NCBI GenBank assembly: GCA_035292685.1
Contig: DATDPP010000009.1
Location: 1-48,437, forward strand
Direction: 5' to 3'
From: JALYNX01 sp035292685
GTDB lineage: Bacteria; Actinomycetota; Acidimicrobiia; Spongiisociales; ZC4RG35
Length of the DNA stretch: 48,437 nucleotides
Numbering within the stretch: position 1 is the first letter of the stretch; each line of letters begins with the position of its first letter. The notes beneath the pieces were generated by a model. That model saw only the letters and a list, made by a program, of their open reading frames with translations. It ran no database searches and was not told where the DNA came from. Shown one piece after another: positions 16,568-23,912 of the stretch. Both the position numbers and the translations under genes were made by a program.

Positions 16568-17649
16568 CAGTTGATCACCAATGCCGGATTGGTCCGGATC
16601 CGCGGTCGTTTGTCGATGACCGCACCCGCCAGGGCAGCAAACGCCTCCTCAGCCTCGGAACCGGGTGCTGCGATCGCCACCGGGTAACCCTCATCAGCAC
16701 CGCGTCCCATCGCCGGGAGAAGCGGGATCCTGGCCATCAGGCTCACCCCGACCTCTTCCGCGAGCTCGGACCCTCCCCCCGACCCGAAGAGCTCGTAACG
16801 CTTCCCGTCGTCGGCGGTGAACCACGACATGTTCTCCACGATCCCGATCACCTGCTGGTCGACCTCGGCGGCCATCAGTGCGGCCCGCCTGGCCACCCTC
16901 TGCGCCGTCGGCTGAGGGGTTGTGACCAGGAGCACCTGGGCCCTGGGCAGGAACTGGGCCATCGAGATGGCGATGTCGCCGGTTCCCGGGGGCATATCCA
17001 CGATCAGAAAGTCGAGGTTGTCCCAGAAGACGTCTTTGAGAAACTGCTCGATGGCCTTGTGCAACATGGGGCCTCGCCAAATCACGGCTTTGTCGTCACC
17101 GACGAAGTAATCCATCGACATCACCTTCACCCCGTAGGAAACGGGAGGGACGATCGCCTCTGCCACCAGCTGCGGCGGCTGGGACACCCCGAGCATGCGG
17201 GGCACCGAGAAGCCCCAGATGTCGCCATCGACGATCCCCACCTTCTTGCCGGCAGCAACCAGGGCCACCGCCAGGTTGCAGCTCACCGAGGACTTGCCGA
17301 CACCACCCTTGCCCGACGCAACGGCAACCACCCGGGTCGACGAGCCGGGCTCTCCCACCGGCGGCCCTGCCATGTCCCGCAGCCTCGCGATCCAATCTCG
17401 GGCCGCATCCTCGCTCATCACCTCGACGTCGATGTCCGCCCCCCGGCCATGCGGTTGGAGCGCTTGGCGCAGACGTTGATCCAAGATCTCGGAGGTCTGA
17501 GCCGTGGGCAGCAGCAACTCCACGCGGATCTTGCCGGTCGAGGTTCGGCGGACATTCTTGACAGCACCCAGCTCCCCGAGGGTTCGGCCCACGAAAAGGG
17601 GAGACTCGATGGAGGCGACGGCGTCGAAGATTCGGTTGTCGGAGGCCAT
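16567..17649 (-). CDS. mrp: Mrp/NBP35-type P-loop ATPase (Fe-S carrier), CxxC-less form
   Basis: A 360-aa protein. The N-terminal MIP18/DUF59-like domain (about residues 1-80) is followed by a deviant Walker A SGKGGVGKSS (near 112-121), DGDIWGFSVPRMLG, and Walker B-like FLIVDMPPGTGDIA. Mrp/ApbC proteins carry Fe-S clusters to apo-enzymes. The C-terminal CPHC motif of many Mrps is replaced here: MSWF-TADD-GKRYELFGSGGG. GGAGAA precedes the ATG by 5 nt. It is divergent from a SufR-like regulator and near aconitase. Confidence 0.9.
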   Translation of the reverse strand: MASDNRIFDAVASIESPLFVGRTLGELGAVKNVRRTSTGKIRVELLLPTAQTSEILDQRLRQALQPHGRGADIDVEVMSEDAARDWIARLRDMAGPPVGEPGSSTRVVAVASGKGGVGKSSVSCNLAVALVAAGKKVGIVDGDIWGFSVPRMLGVSQPPQLVAEAIVPPVSYGVKVMSMDYFVGDDKAVIWRGPMLHKAIEQFLKDVFWDNLDFLIVDMPPGTGDIAISMAQFLPRAQVLLVTTPQPTAQRVARRAALMAAEVDQQVIGIVENMSWFTADDGKRYELFGSGGGSELAEEVGVSLMARIPLLPAMGRGADEGYPVAIAAPGSEAEEAFAALAGAVIDKRPRIRTNPALVIN

Positions 17650-17688
17650 TGATTTCTCCTACGCCGACAGTGGATAGAAGGCCCTCGG

Positions 17689-17698
17689 AACTATAGTT
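17689..17698. promoter_or_regulatory. Palindromic shared -10 (mrp / SufR-like gene)
   Basis: AACTATAGTT is a perfect 10-bp palindrome in the 69-bp divergent gap. It contains TATAGT on both strands (plus 17692-17697; minus 17695-17690), so each gene has a -10 at the same place: about 21 nt before ATG 17719 and about 40 nt before ATG 17649. Confidence 0.55.
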
Positions 17699-17718
17699 TT
17701 GGCCAGTTGGTACCCCTC

Positions 17719-18435
17719 ATGGACATCGAGACACTCGACAAAAGCATCTCGGATCTCACCTCCGCACTCGGTGATCCGACCCGCAGGGCCATCTACGTCG
17801 CGGTGCGCGAGTCTCCCGAGCCACTCTCGACTGCCCATGTCGCCGGGCTCTTCCACCTCCACCCAAACGTTGCCCGGCATCACCTCGACCGTCTCGCCGA
17901 AGATGGGTATCTGAAAGTCAGCCATCGCCGAGCGGAAGGGAAGAACGGTCCCGGGGCCGGGCGACCGGCCAAATGCTACGAGGCAACCGCCAAAGAGGTC
18001 TCGGTTCACTTCGCCCCAAGACGGTTCGAGATGCTGGTCGACATGTTGATCCGGGTCCTCGACCAGGTGGCGCCAGAGAACGTGGCTCAGATCGCAGAGG
18101 ATGTGGGGCGGGCCTACGGCCAGGAGTTGGCGGCCGAGATCGGGGGACCGGAACAGCCCGGCTATGACGGCGCCATCCAGGCGGTGGCAACTGCGATGAC
18201 CGGCCTCGGCTTCTCGATCGATCCCGATGTGCCAGGACAACGGCTTCTCACCTCGCATTGCCCCTTCGGCGAGGCCGCCACCAGCCACCCCGAGGTGATC
18301 TGCTCCCTAGACCGCGGCATCGTCGCCGGGATGTTCGGTGCTATGTCCTATGCCTGCAACCCGGTGGTTATTCCGCATACCGATCTCGCGGACGATTGCG
18401 TGACCCGGGTGCCGGTCAACATCCGCAGTACGTAG
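17719..18435 (+). CDS. SufR-like winged-helix regulator with four C-terminal cysteines
   Basis: A 238-aa protein. The N-terminal ArsR/MarR-type winged helix spans about residues 5-85 (LGDPTRRAIYVAV; HVAGLFHLHPNVARHHLDRLAEDGYLKV), with a basic wing (RRAEGKNGPGAGRPAK). The C-terminal domain has Cys181-x13-Cys195-x17-Cys213-x13-Cys227, starting with HCPFGEA. Cyanobacterial SufR and its actinobacterial relatives bind a [4Fe-4S] cluster through C-terminal cysteines to control Fe-S assembly genes. The position between mrp and aconitase supports the same role. The fold family is clear; the Fe-S ligand role is inference. ATG 17719 is preferred over an in-frame TTG at 17707. The stop lies in heptad element C. 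Confidence 0.8.
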   Translation: MDIETLDKSISDLTSALGDPTRRAIYVAVRESPEPLSTAHVAGLFHLHPNVARHHLDRLAEDGYLKVSHRRAEGKNGPGAGRPAKCYEATAKEVSVHFAPRRFEMLVDMLIRVLDQVAPENVAQIAEDVGRAYGQELAAEIGGPEQPGYDGAIQAVATAMTGLGFSIDPDVPGQRLLTSHCPFGEAATSHPEVICSLDRGIVAGMFGAMSYACNPVVIPHTDLADDCVTRVPVNIRST

Positions 18436-18458
18436 AACGCAGTACGCATTGCGTACTT
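18424..18458. repeat. Heptad-phased element C
   Basis: Five 7-nt units: cgcagta, cgtagaa, cgcagta, cgcattg, cgtactt. It overlaps the TAG stop (18433-18435) of the SufR-like gene and contains the palindrome at 18441-18457. Same design as elements A, B and D. Confidence 0.6.
18441..18457. promoter_or_regulatory. Perfect inverted repeat upstream of aconitase
   Basis: AGTACGC-ATT-GCGTACT, 7-bp arms and 3-nt centre. It ends 12 nt before the aconitase -10 and contains TTGCGT (18449-18454), a weak -35 candidate 15 nt from TAACCT. This is a plausible operator, or part of a hairpin of element C. Confidence 0.45.
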
Positions 18459-18469
18459 TCATCTGTCGG

Positions 18470-18475
18470 TAACCT
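18470..18475 (+). promoter_or_regulatory. Leaderless-type -10 for aconitase
   Basis: TAACCT, 6 nt before ATG 18482; no Shine-Dalgarno. Confidence 0.45.
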
Positions 18476-18481
18476 CGACCT

Positions 18482-21214
18482 ATGTCCTTTGATCCCTTCG
18501 GGTCGCATCAGGTTCTCGAGACCCCGCTGGGAACCCGGCAGATCGCCCGACTCGACAGCATCGACGGGCTGGAGGGACTCCCCTATTCGATCAAGGTCCT
18601 CCTCGAATCGGCCTTACGCCATATCGACGGGAAGAGTGTCACCGAGGGTGACGTGCAGCGAATCGCCGCCTATGACGCCTGCAACGTCGGTGAGCAGGAG
18701 ATCCCCTTCGTGCCGGGACGGGTGGTGCTTCAGGACTTCACCGGGGTGCCCGCCATCGTCGATCTGGCGGCAATGCGCTCGGCGATCGTCCGCATGACCG
18801 GGGACGAGGGCTCGGCGCAGAAGGTCAACCCTTTGATTCCGGCGGATCTGGTCGTGGACCACTCGGTGCAGGTGGACGCGTTCGCCCGCTCCGACGCCCT
18901 GATCATCAATTCCCGCAAGGAATTCGAGAGGAACCAGGAGCGATATGAGTTCCTGAAATGGGGTCAGTCGGCGTTCGCCAACTTCCGCGTCGTCCCGCCG
19001 GCCACCGGGATAGTCCATCAGGTCAACCTCGAGTACCTGGCCAAAGTGATCTGGGACGACGGTCATTACCTCTATCCCGACAGCCTGGTGGGGACCGACA
19101 GTCACACCACCATGATCAACGGCCTGGGGGTGGTGGGCTGGGGGGTGGGAGGCATCGAAGCCGAAGCTGCCATGGTCGGCCAGCCGATCTACATGCTGCT
19201 GCCCGAAGTGGTCGGATTCCGCCTCACCGGGAAGCTCCCCGAGGGGTCTACCGCCACCGACCTGGTGCTCCGCGTCACCGAGATGCTCAGGGAGCACGGA
19301 GTGGTCGACAAGTTCGTCGAGTTTCACGGCCCCGGTCTCGCCGACATGCCGGTCGCCAACCGGGCCACCATCGCCAACATGGCGCCCGAGTATGGAGCGA
19401 CCGTCGGCTTCTTCCCCGTCGATGATCAAACCCTGAAGTACCTGCGGCTCACGGGGAGGGACGACAAGCTGATCGAAACCGTCGAGCAATACCACAAGAC
19501 CCAGGGGATGTGGAGAGACGACAGCCGCCAGGTCATCTATTCGGCCGAACTCGAGCTCGACATGTCCACCGTCGAGCCTTCTCTCGCCGGTCCCAGACGA
19601 CCCCAGGACCGTGTCGCATTGAGGTCAATGAAGCCTCAATGGCAGGCCGACCTGGCCGGTCACTTCGGCCAGAACGGGGGGGCACGGTCGACGACCGTGG
19701 TGGGTTGGGAAGACGAAGGGGGCCGCCTCGCCGGGGCCGGGGCCCCCAATGAGCAGACCCAGGCCGACGCAGATCCCGACCGCGGGTCCTTCGACCTGTC
19801 CGACGGCGATGTCGTGATCGCCGCCATCACATCGTGCACCAACACCTCCAACCCCGACGTCATGGTGGGTGCGGGCCTGGTCGCCCGGAAGGCCCGCGAG
19901 AAGGGGCTGACCCCAAAGCCATGGGTGAAGACGTCACTGGCACCGGGATCCAAGGTGGTGACCGAGTATCTGACCAGCTCCGGTTTGCTCCCTGATCTCG
20001 AGGCGCTCGGTTTCTATATCGTCGGCTACGGCTGCACCACCTGCATCGGGAACTCGGGGCCGCTCCCGGGACCGATCTCCGAGGCCATCCACAGCGGGGA
20101 CCTGGTGACAGCGTCGGTCCTGTCGGGCAACCGGAACTTCGAGGGCCGGATCTCCCCCGACGTGCGTGCCAACTACCTGGCGTCACCGCCACTGGTGGTC
20201 GCCTACGCCCTGGCCGGCACCGTCGACTGGGACCCGATGAACCAGCCGCTCGGGGTCGATCAGGCCGGCAGCGACGTCTACCTGCGCGAGATCTGGCCGA
20301 CCCAGGAAGAGATCGCAGAAATCGTCGCCGCCCATGTCCATCGGAGCCAGTTTGTCGACAAGTACTCGGACGTTTTCGCCGGCTCCGACGAGTGGCGCGC
20401 CATCACTACCCCGGAATCCGATCTCTACCCGTGGAACCCGGCTTCGACCTACGTTCAGGAACCTCCGTTCTTTACCGAGCTCTCCGCCGCGCTGACACCA
20501 ATCACCGACATCCGCGGGGCCCGGGTTCTCGCCAAGCTCGGGGACTCGGTGACCACCGACCACATCAGCCCGGCGGGCTCCATCGCCGTGGATTCGCCAG
20601 CCGGTCAGTACCTGATCTCGAAGGGCGTCCAGCCCGCCATGTTCAACTCGTATGGGTCACGACGGGGCAACGACCGGGTGATGACCAGAGGCACGTTCGC
20701 CAACATCAGGGTCAAGAACCAACTTGCGCCGGGCACCGAGGGGGGCTGGACCACCGACTTCCTCGACGGTCACGTGAAGACGATCCATGAAGCCTCGATG
20801 CACTACCAGGCCGAGGGGATCCCGTTGATCGTGATCGGTGGCGCCGACTACGGCATGGGGTCGTCACGGGACTGGGCGGCCAAGGGCCCGTTCCTGCTGG
20901 GCGTCAAGGTGGTCCTCGCCAAGTCGCTGGAGCGGATTCACCGCTCGAACCTGATCATGATGGGGGTGCTCCCCCTGGTCTTCACCGACGGCGAGGACGC
21001 CGAGTCACTCGGCCTCGATGGCTCGGAGTCATTCGATATCCCGCTGGCAGACGATCTCCGGCCACGTCAGCAACTCGTTCTGACCGCGACCGCAGCCGAT
21101 GGCTCCGTCAAGAGCTTCACCACGGTCGCGCGAGTCGACACCGACATCGAAGTCGAATACCTGCGCCATGGCGGGATCCTCCACTACGTGTTGCGGAGGA
21201 TGGCCTCTGACTGA
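18482..21214 (+). CDS. acnA: Aconitate hydratase A
   Basis: A 910-aa cytosolic [4Fe-4S] enzyme interconverting citrate and isocitrate; full length for AcnA/IRP-type aconitases. Cluster cysteines are in TSCTNTSNPDVM (about Cys451) and GYGCTTCIGNSG (about Cys517 and Cys520). Other active-site motifs are VGTDSHTTMINGLG, DSVTTDHISPAG, FNSYGSRRGND and GADYGMGSSRDWAAKGP. The N-terminal half is the 3-domain core and the C-terminal swivel domain starts near residue 690. It is preceded by a palindrome and the SufR-like gene, which suggests control by Fe-S or iron status; Corynebacterium acn has a dedicated repressor (AcnR), but no acnR-like gene is downstream here. Confidence 0.97.
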   Translation: MSFDPFGSHQVLETPLGTRQIARLDSIDGLEGLPYSIKVLLESALRHIDGKSVTEGDVQRIAAYDACNVGEQEIPFVPGRVVLQDFTGVPAIVDLAAMRSAIVRMTGDEGSAQKVNPLIPADLVVDHSVQVDAFARSDALIINSRKEFERNQERYEFLKWGQSAFANFRVVPPATGIVHQVNLEYLAKVIWDDGHYLYPDSLVGTDSHTTMINGLGVVGWGVGGIEAEAAMVGQPIYMLLPEVVGFRLTGKLPEGSTATDLVLRVTEMLREHGVVDKFVEFHGPGLADMPVANRATIANMAPEYGATVGFFPVDDQTLKYLRLTGRDDKLIETVEQYHKTQGMWRDDSRQVIYSAELELDMSTVEPSLAGPRRPQDRVALRSMKPQWQADLAGHFGQNGGARSTTVVGWEDEGGRLAGAGAPNEQTQADADPDRGSFDLSDGDVVIAAITSCTNTSNPDVMVGAGLVARKAREKGLTPKPWVKTSLAPGSKVVTEYLTSSGLLPDLEALGFYIVGYGCTTCIGNSGPLPGPISEAIHSGDLVTASVLSGNRNFEGRISPDVRANYLASPPLVVAYALAGTVDWDPMNQPLGVDQAGSDVYLREIWPTQEEIAEIVAAHVHRSQFVDKYSDVFAGSDEWRAITTPESDLYPWNPASTYVQEPPFFTELSAALTPITDIRGARVLAKLGDSVTTDHISPAGSIAVDSPAGQYLISKGVQPAMFNSYGSRRGNDRVMTRGTFANIRVKNQLAPGTEGGWTTDFLDGHVKTIHEASMHYQAEGIPLIVIGGADYGMGSSRDWAAKGPFLLGVKVVLAKSLERIHRSNLIMMGVLPLVFTDGEDAESLGLDGSESFDIPLADDLRPRQQLVLTATAADGSVKSFTTVARVDTDIEVEYLRHGGILHYVLRRMASD

Positions 21215-21740
21215 TCAATCCCAAGCCCCAGACCCGCTCCCCAAGCGCTCCCTCCTGCTCACCGGCGTGTTCGTGGGCGTGGTCGTGGTTGGCCTCGCGG
21301 TTGCCTGGTTGGTGAGCGGCTACACCGAGGTCGCCGCCGTCGGGGCCCAAGCCCCGAATTTCACCGTTGAACTCCTCGATGGCGGGTCGTTCACCCTCGA
21401 AGACCACCTTGCCGAGGACGGGAGGCCCCTGGTCCTCAACCTGTGGGCGTCCTGGTGCCTCCCTTGTCGGGGCGAGATCCCCGAAATCTCCGATTTCGCT
21501 ATTGAACATGCCGGCGTCGCCGTGCTCGGGGTGGCGGTCGAAGACGTTCGGGCTGATTCGGAGGCGTTTGCCGAGGAGATGTCGCCCTCGTACCCGCTGG
21601 CCTTTGGGAGCAAGGAGTTCCGTGAGGCCTACCCCACCCTCGGCCTGCCCGCGACGTTCATCATCGAGCCTGACGGCACGGTGTCGAGCATCGTCAACGG
21701 GATCGTCGACCAAGAGTTGCTGGAGGAGATGACCAGCTAA
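21168..21740 (+). CDS. Membrane-anchored TlpA/ResA-like thioredoxin
   Basis: A redoxin with an N-terminal membrane anchor (SLLLTGVFVGVVVVGLAVAWLV) and an extracytoplasmic thioredoxin-like domain. GAQAPNFTVELLDGG is the TlpA/AhpC-TSA start, NLWASWCLPCRGEIPEI has the CxxC site WCLPC, and LPATFIIEPDGTV holds the cis-Pro. It probably reduces or oxidises thiols outside the membrane, e.g. in cytochrome c maturation. The start is unclear. ATG 21168 gives a 46-nt overlap with acnA and an odd Cys-containing leader. The most natural N-terminus, TDQSQAPDP, begins after CTG 21207, five bases before the acnA TGA. Confidence 0.83.
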   Translation: MAGSSTTCCGGWPLTDQSQAPDPLPKRSLLLTGVFVGVVVVGLAVAWLVSGYTEVAAVGAQAPNFTVELLDGGSFTLEDHLAEDGRPLVLNLWASWCLPCRGEIPEISDFAIEHAGVAVLGVAVEDVRADSEAFAEEMSPSYPLAFGSKEFREAYPTLGLPATFIIEPDGTVSSIVNGIVDQELLEEMTS

Positions 21741-22417
21741 GAGACCCCGGCCAGCCGGTCCTCGAGGTATTGGATGTAGGCCAGGTTGGGGCCTTCGACC
21801 ATCTCGGCTGAGATGACCAAACGCTCGCGGGCGGAGAATTTGGGGTTGCAGGTGGTCAGGGTGAGCCAACCACCCACCTTGTCATCCGTGACCCAGACAT
21901 CCGTTGGGGCAACGACCAGGCTTTCCCGGACCTCGTAGACATGGGTGCCGATCGAGGTCTCGACTTCGATTCGGTCTCCGGGTCGGAGCAAGTCGAAGTT
22001 GAAGAATGGCCGGCCATGGGTGGTCCGGTGACCGGAGATGACGGCGTTGCCCGGCTGGCCGGGGAGCGGGGTGTCGGGCATATGACCCGGTCCCTTGGCC
22101 AGGGTTTCCCCGGTCACACCTTCGAATACCACAGCATCCAGCCCGAGGCGGGGGACAACGAGCCGGGCGAATTCGGTGTCCTCCACCGGTCGGTTCTCCG
22201 GGTGATACTCGAGTGGCCCTTCCCCACCCTCCACCGCCTCCACCGGAGGCAGGTGAGCCCGCTCTACTTCAAAGAAGCCATCGAGGTCACCGACTGCCGC
22301 GGCTTGAACCCGGGCATTGACCAGGTCGGTGCCGTACAACTGCCATCCCAGATAACCAAAAACGAAGATGCCCGTCCAGACCAGGGCCCACCCCACGATC
22401 TGGATGTTGCGGCGCAT
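21737..22417 (-). CDS. Sortase (class E-like transpeptidase)
   Basis: A 226-aa protein with an N-terminal membrane helix (GWALVWTGIFVFGYLGWQLYG) and a C-terminal sortase beta-barrel. The catalytic His is in NAVISGHRTTHG, the Cys in LTLTTCNPKFSARERLVI and the Arg in the same stretch (S-A-R-E-R). The HRTTHG and CNPxxS motifs are those of actinobacterial class D/E sortases. No LPxTG-type substrate was seen in the window. ATG 22417 has TAGCCT 6 nt upstream; a TTG at 22423 is an alternative. The stop overlaps the TlpA-like stop on the other strand. Confidence 0.88.
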   Translation of the reverse strand: MRRNIQIVGWALVWTGIFVFGYLGWQLYGTDLVNARVQAAAVGDLDGFFEVERAHLPPVEAVEGGEGPLEYHPENRPVEDTEFARLVVPRLGLDAVVFEGVTGETLAKGPGHMPDTPLPGQPGNAVISGHRTTHGRPFFNFDLLRPGDRIEVETSIGTHVYEVRESLVVAPTDVWVTDDKVGGWLTLTTCNPKFSARERLVISAEMVEGPNLAYIQYLEDRLAGVS

Positions 22418-22423
22418 GAGCAA

Positions 22424-22429
22424 AGGCTA
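22424..22429 (-). promoter_or_regulatory. Leaderless-type -10 for sortase
   Basis: TAGCCT on the minus strand, 6 nt before ATG 22417. Confidence 0.45.
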
Positions 22430-22475
22430 AATGCCGGCTATGCCAACAAGATGGCTGCCATCGGGTGGGAAGACC

Positions 22476-23243
22476 TCACCGCCCCGAATAGTGAGGATCC
22501 CTCTTCTCCAGGAATGCGGCAATGCCCTCCTTCGCATCTTCGCTCATGGCGACCTCGGTGAGCCCCACCTGAAGCCGGTCCAACCCGGCGTCGAGCCCGA
22601 GGTCCATCACCCAGTAGAAGGCGTCTCGCCCCAGGAGCAAGGTCGCCGGGCTCGCCGAGCTCAGGGCCTGCACGATCTCATCCACGACGGCGTCCAGCTC
22701 GGAACGGGATACAACCCGTGATACCGCGCCGAGACGATGGGCCTCGTCGGCATCGATCGTCCTCCCGGTCAGCATCATCTCCAGGATCGCCTTGCGGGGC
22801 ATGGCCCGCACCAGGACGGCGGTGATCATCATCGGCCAAAGGCCCACCTTGATCTCGGTGACTCCCAACCTGGCGTCATCCACACAGACGGTGATGTCAC
22901 ACGCGACCGCCAGACCGAAACCGCCAGCAAGGGCGTGCCCATTGACCCGTGCCACCGTGGGCTTGCCTCCCCTCCACATCAGCCGGAACAGATCGGCCAG
23001 CGCTCCCCGGCTTTGATGTAAGCCAATCGCGTCGTCCACGAAGGAACCCGACAGGTCTCCGCCGGCGCTGAAGACCTGATCCCCGGCCCCGGTGTAGACG
23101 ATTGCCCGCACCGAAGGGTCGGCCACTGCGCGACGGGTGGCCTCGAGCAACCCGGCCATGGTCTCGACCGAAATCGGGTTGCGATGCTCGGGGTCATTGA
23201 TTGTGATGGTCGCCCTGCCGTCGGACGCCTCGTAGTCCACCAT
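22476..23243 (-). CDS. Enoyl-CoA hydratase/isomerase family protein
   Basis: A 255-aa crotonase-fold enzyme. The oxyanion-hole strands are seen as VYTGAGDQVFSAGGDLSG and ARVNGHALAGGFGLAVACDITVCVDDARLG. At the two usual catalytic Glu positions the sequence has TEIKVGLWP and a downstream AHRLGAVSRVV, so one acidic residue (TEIKVG) is visible. A hydratase or isomerase of a CoA ester is likely; the substrate is unknown. ATG 23243 fits the family N-terminus (VDYEASDGRATITIND); a longer form from ATG 23273 is possible. Confidence 0.85.
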   Translation of the reverse strand: MVDYEASDGRATITINDPEHRNPISVETMAGLLEATRRAVADPSVRAIVYTGAGDQVFSAGGDLSGSFVDDAIGLHQSRGALADLFRLMWRGGKPTVARVNGHALAGGFGLAVACDITVCVDDARLGVTEIKVGLWPMMITAVLVRAMPRKAILEMMLTGRTIDADEAHRLGAVSRVVSRSELDAVVDEIVQALSSASPATLLLGRDAFYWVMDLGLDAGLDRLQVGLTEVAMSEDAKEGIAAFLEKRDPHYSGR

Positions 23244-23279
23244 CGATTTTCGCTTTCTTGTCAACACCGACATGGCTAT

Positions 23280-23285
23280 TACCGT
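23280..23285 (+). promoter_or_regulatory. Leaderless-type -10 for DUF5317 gene
   Basis: TACCGT, 7 nt before ATG 23293; it supports that start over ATG 23272. Confidence 0.45.
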
Positions 23286-23292
23286 CGGTCAC

Positions 23293-23883
23293 ATGTTATG
23301 GATGGCGATGGTCCTTTTTCTTTCGTTGGCTATCGCAGTGATCCGGGGTGGCCGTCTCAGCAATCTGGGAGACATCGAACTTAGGGCCTGGTGGCTGTTG
23401 GTGGTCGCGTTTGCCCTCCAAGCAGCAACAGTCTGGCTGCCGGAGGCCGACTGGGCGGAAGGGCTCGCCCTGGCGATGGTCCTCACCTCGTTCGGACTGC
23501 TCATGATCCTTGTCATCCTCAACCGGGAAAAGAAGGGCATGTGGCTCGCCGGAATGGGCGTGCTGATGAATTTCACTGTCATTGCCTTGAATGGCGGAAT
23601 GCCGGTCCTTATAGGCGCCGCCGAAGTGGCGAGCGGCTTCACGGTCTCTGTCCCTGACCTCTCCGGCTCGTTCAAATACGTCATCCTCGACGAGAGCTCG
23701 CGTCTCACCTTCCTGGCCGATGTCATCCCGTTGCGCCTCGCCAGCATCGGCGAGGTCATAAGTATCGGTGACGTCTTCCTCGCGGTCGGCCTGGGACGCT
23801 TCTTGGAGCACGAGCTGAGACGACCACGACGCCTGTTCAAGCGGGGTGCCCACGCCCAGGCCGGATCGGCCTCCAACCCCTGA
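23293..23883 (+). CDS. DUF5317 family membrane protein
   Basis: A 196-aa protein with about five hydrophobic segments; the first begins directly at the N-terminus (MLWMAMVLFLSLAIAVIRGG). The DUF5317-type stretch ALNGGMPVLIGAAEVASG is followed by LADVIPLRLASIGEVISIGDVFLAVGLG. The function of the family is unknown. The downstream tail is basic and cytoplasmic. ATG 23293 is chosen because of the TACCGT element 7 nt before it and because it opens at the first helix. Confidence 0.78.
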   Translation: MLWMAMVLFLSLAIAVIRGGRLSNLGDIELRAWWLLVVAFALQAATVWLPEADWAEGLALAMVLTSFGLLMILVILNREKKGMWLAGMGVLMNFTVIALNGGMPVLIGAAEVASGFTVSVPDLSGSFKYVILDESSRLTFLADVIPLRLASIGEVISIGDVFLAVGLGRFLEHELRRPRRLFKRGAHAQAGSASNP

Positions 23884-23912
23884 CCCCGGCCGTCAGCCCA
23901 AGTTGACGCGGA

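Noticed and set aside
16555..17652. 365-codon open frame on the plus strand
   Set aside because: Antisense to mrp and without recognisable motifs.
23271..23274. Divergent genes both starting inside one CATG
   Set aside because: A -10-like TACCGT sits 7 nt before a later in-frame ATG (23293) for the plus gene, and the hydratase fits better from ATG 23243.
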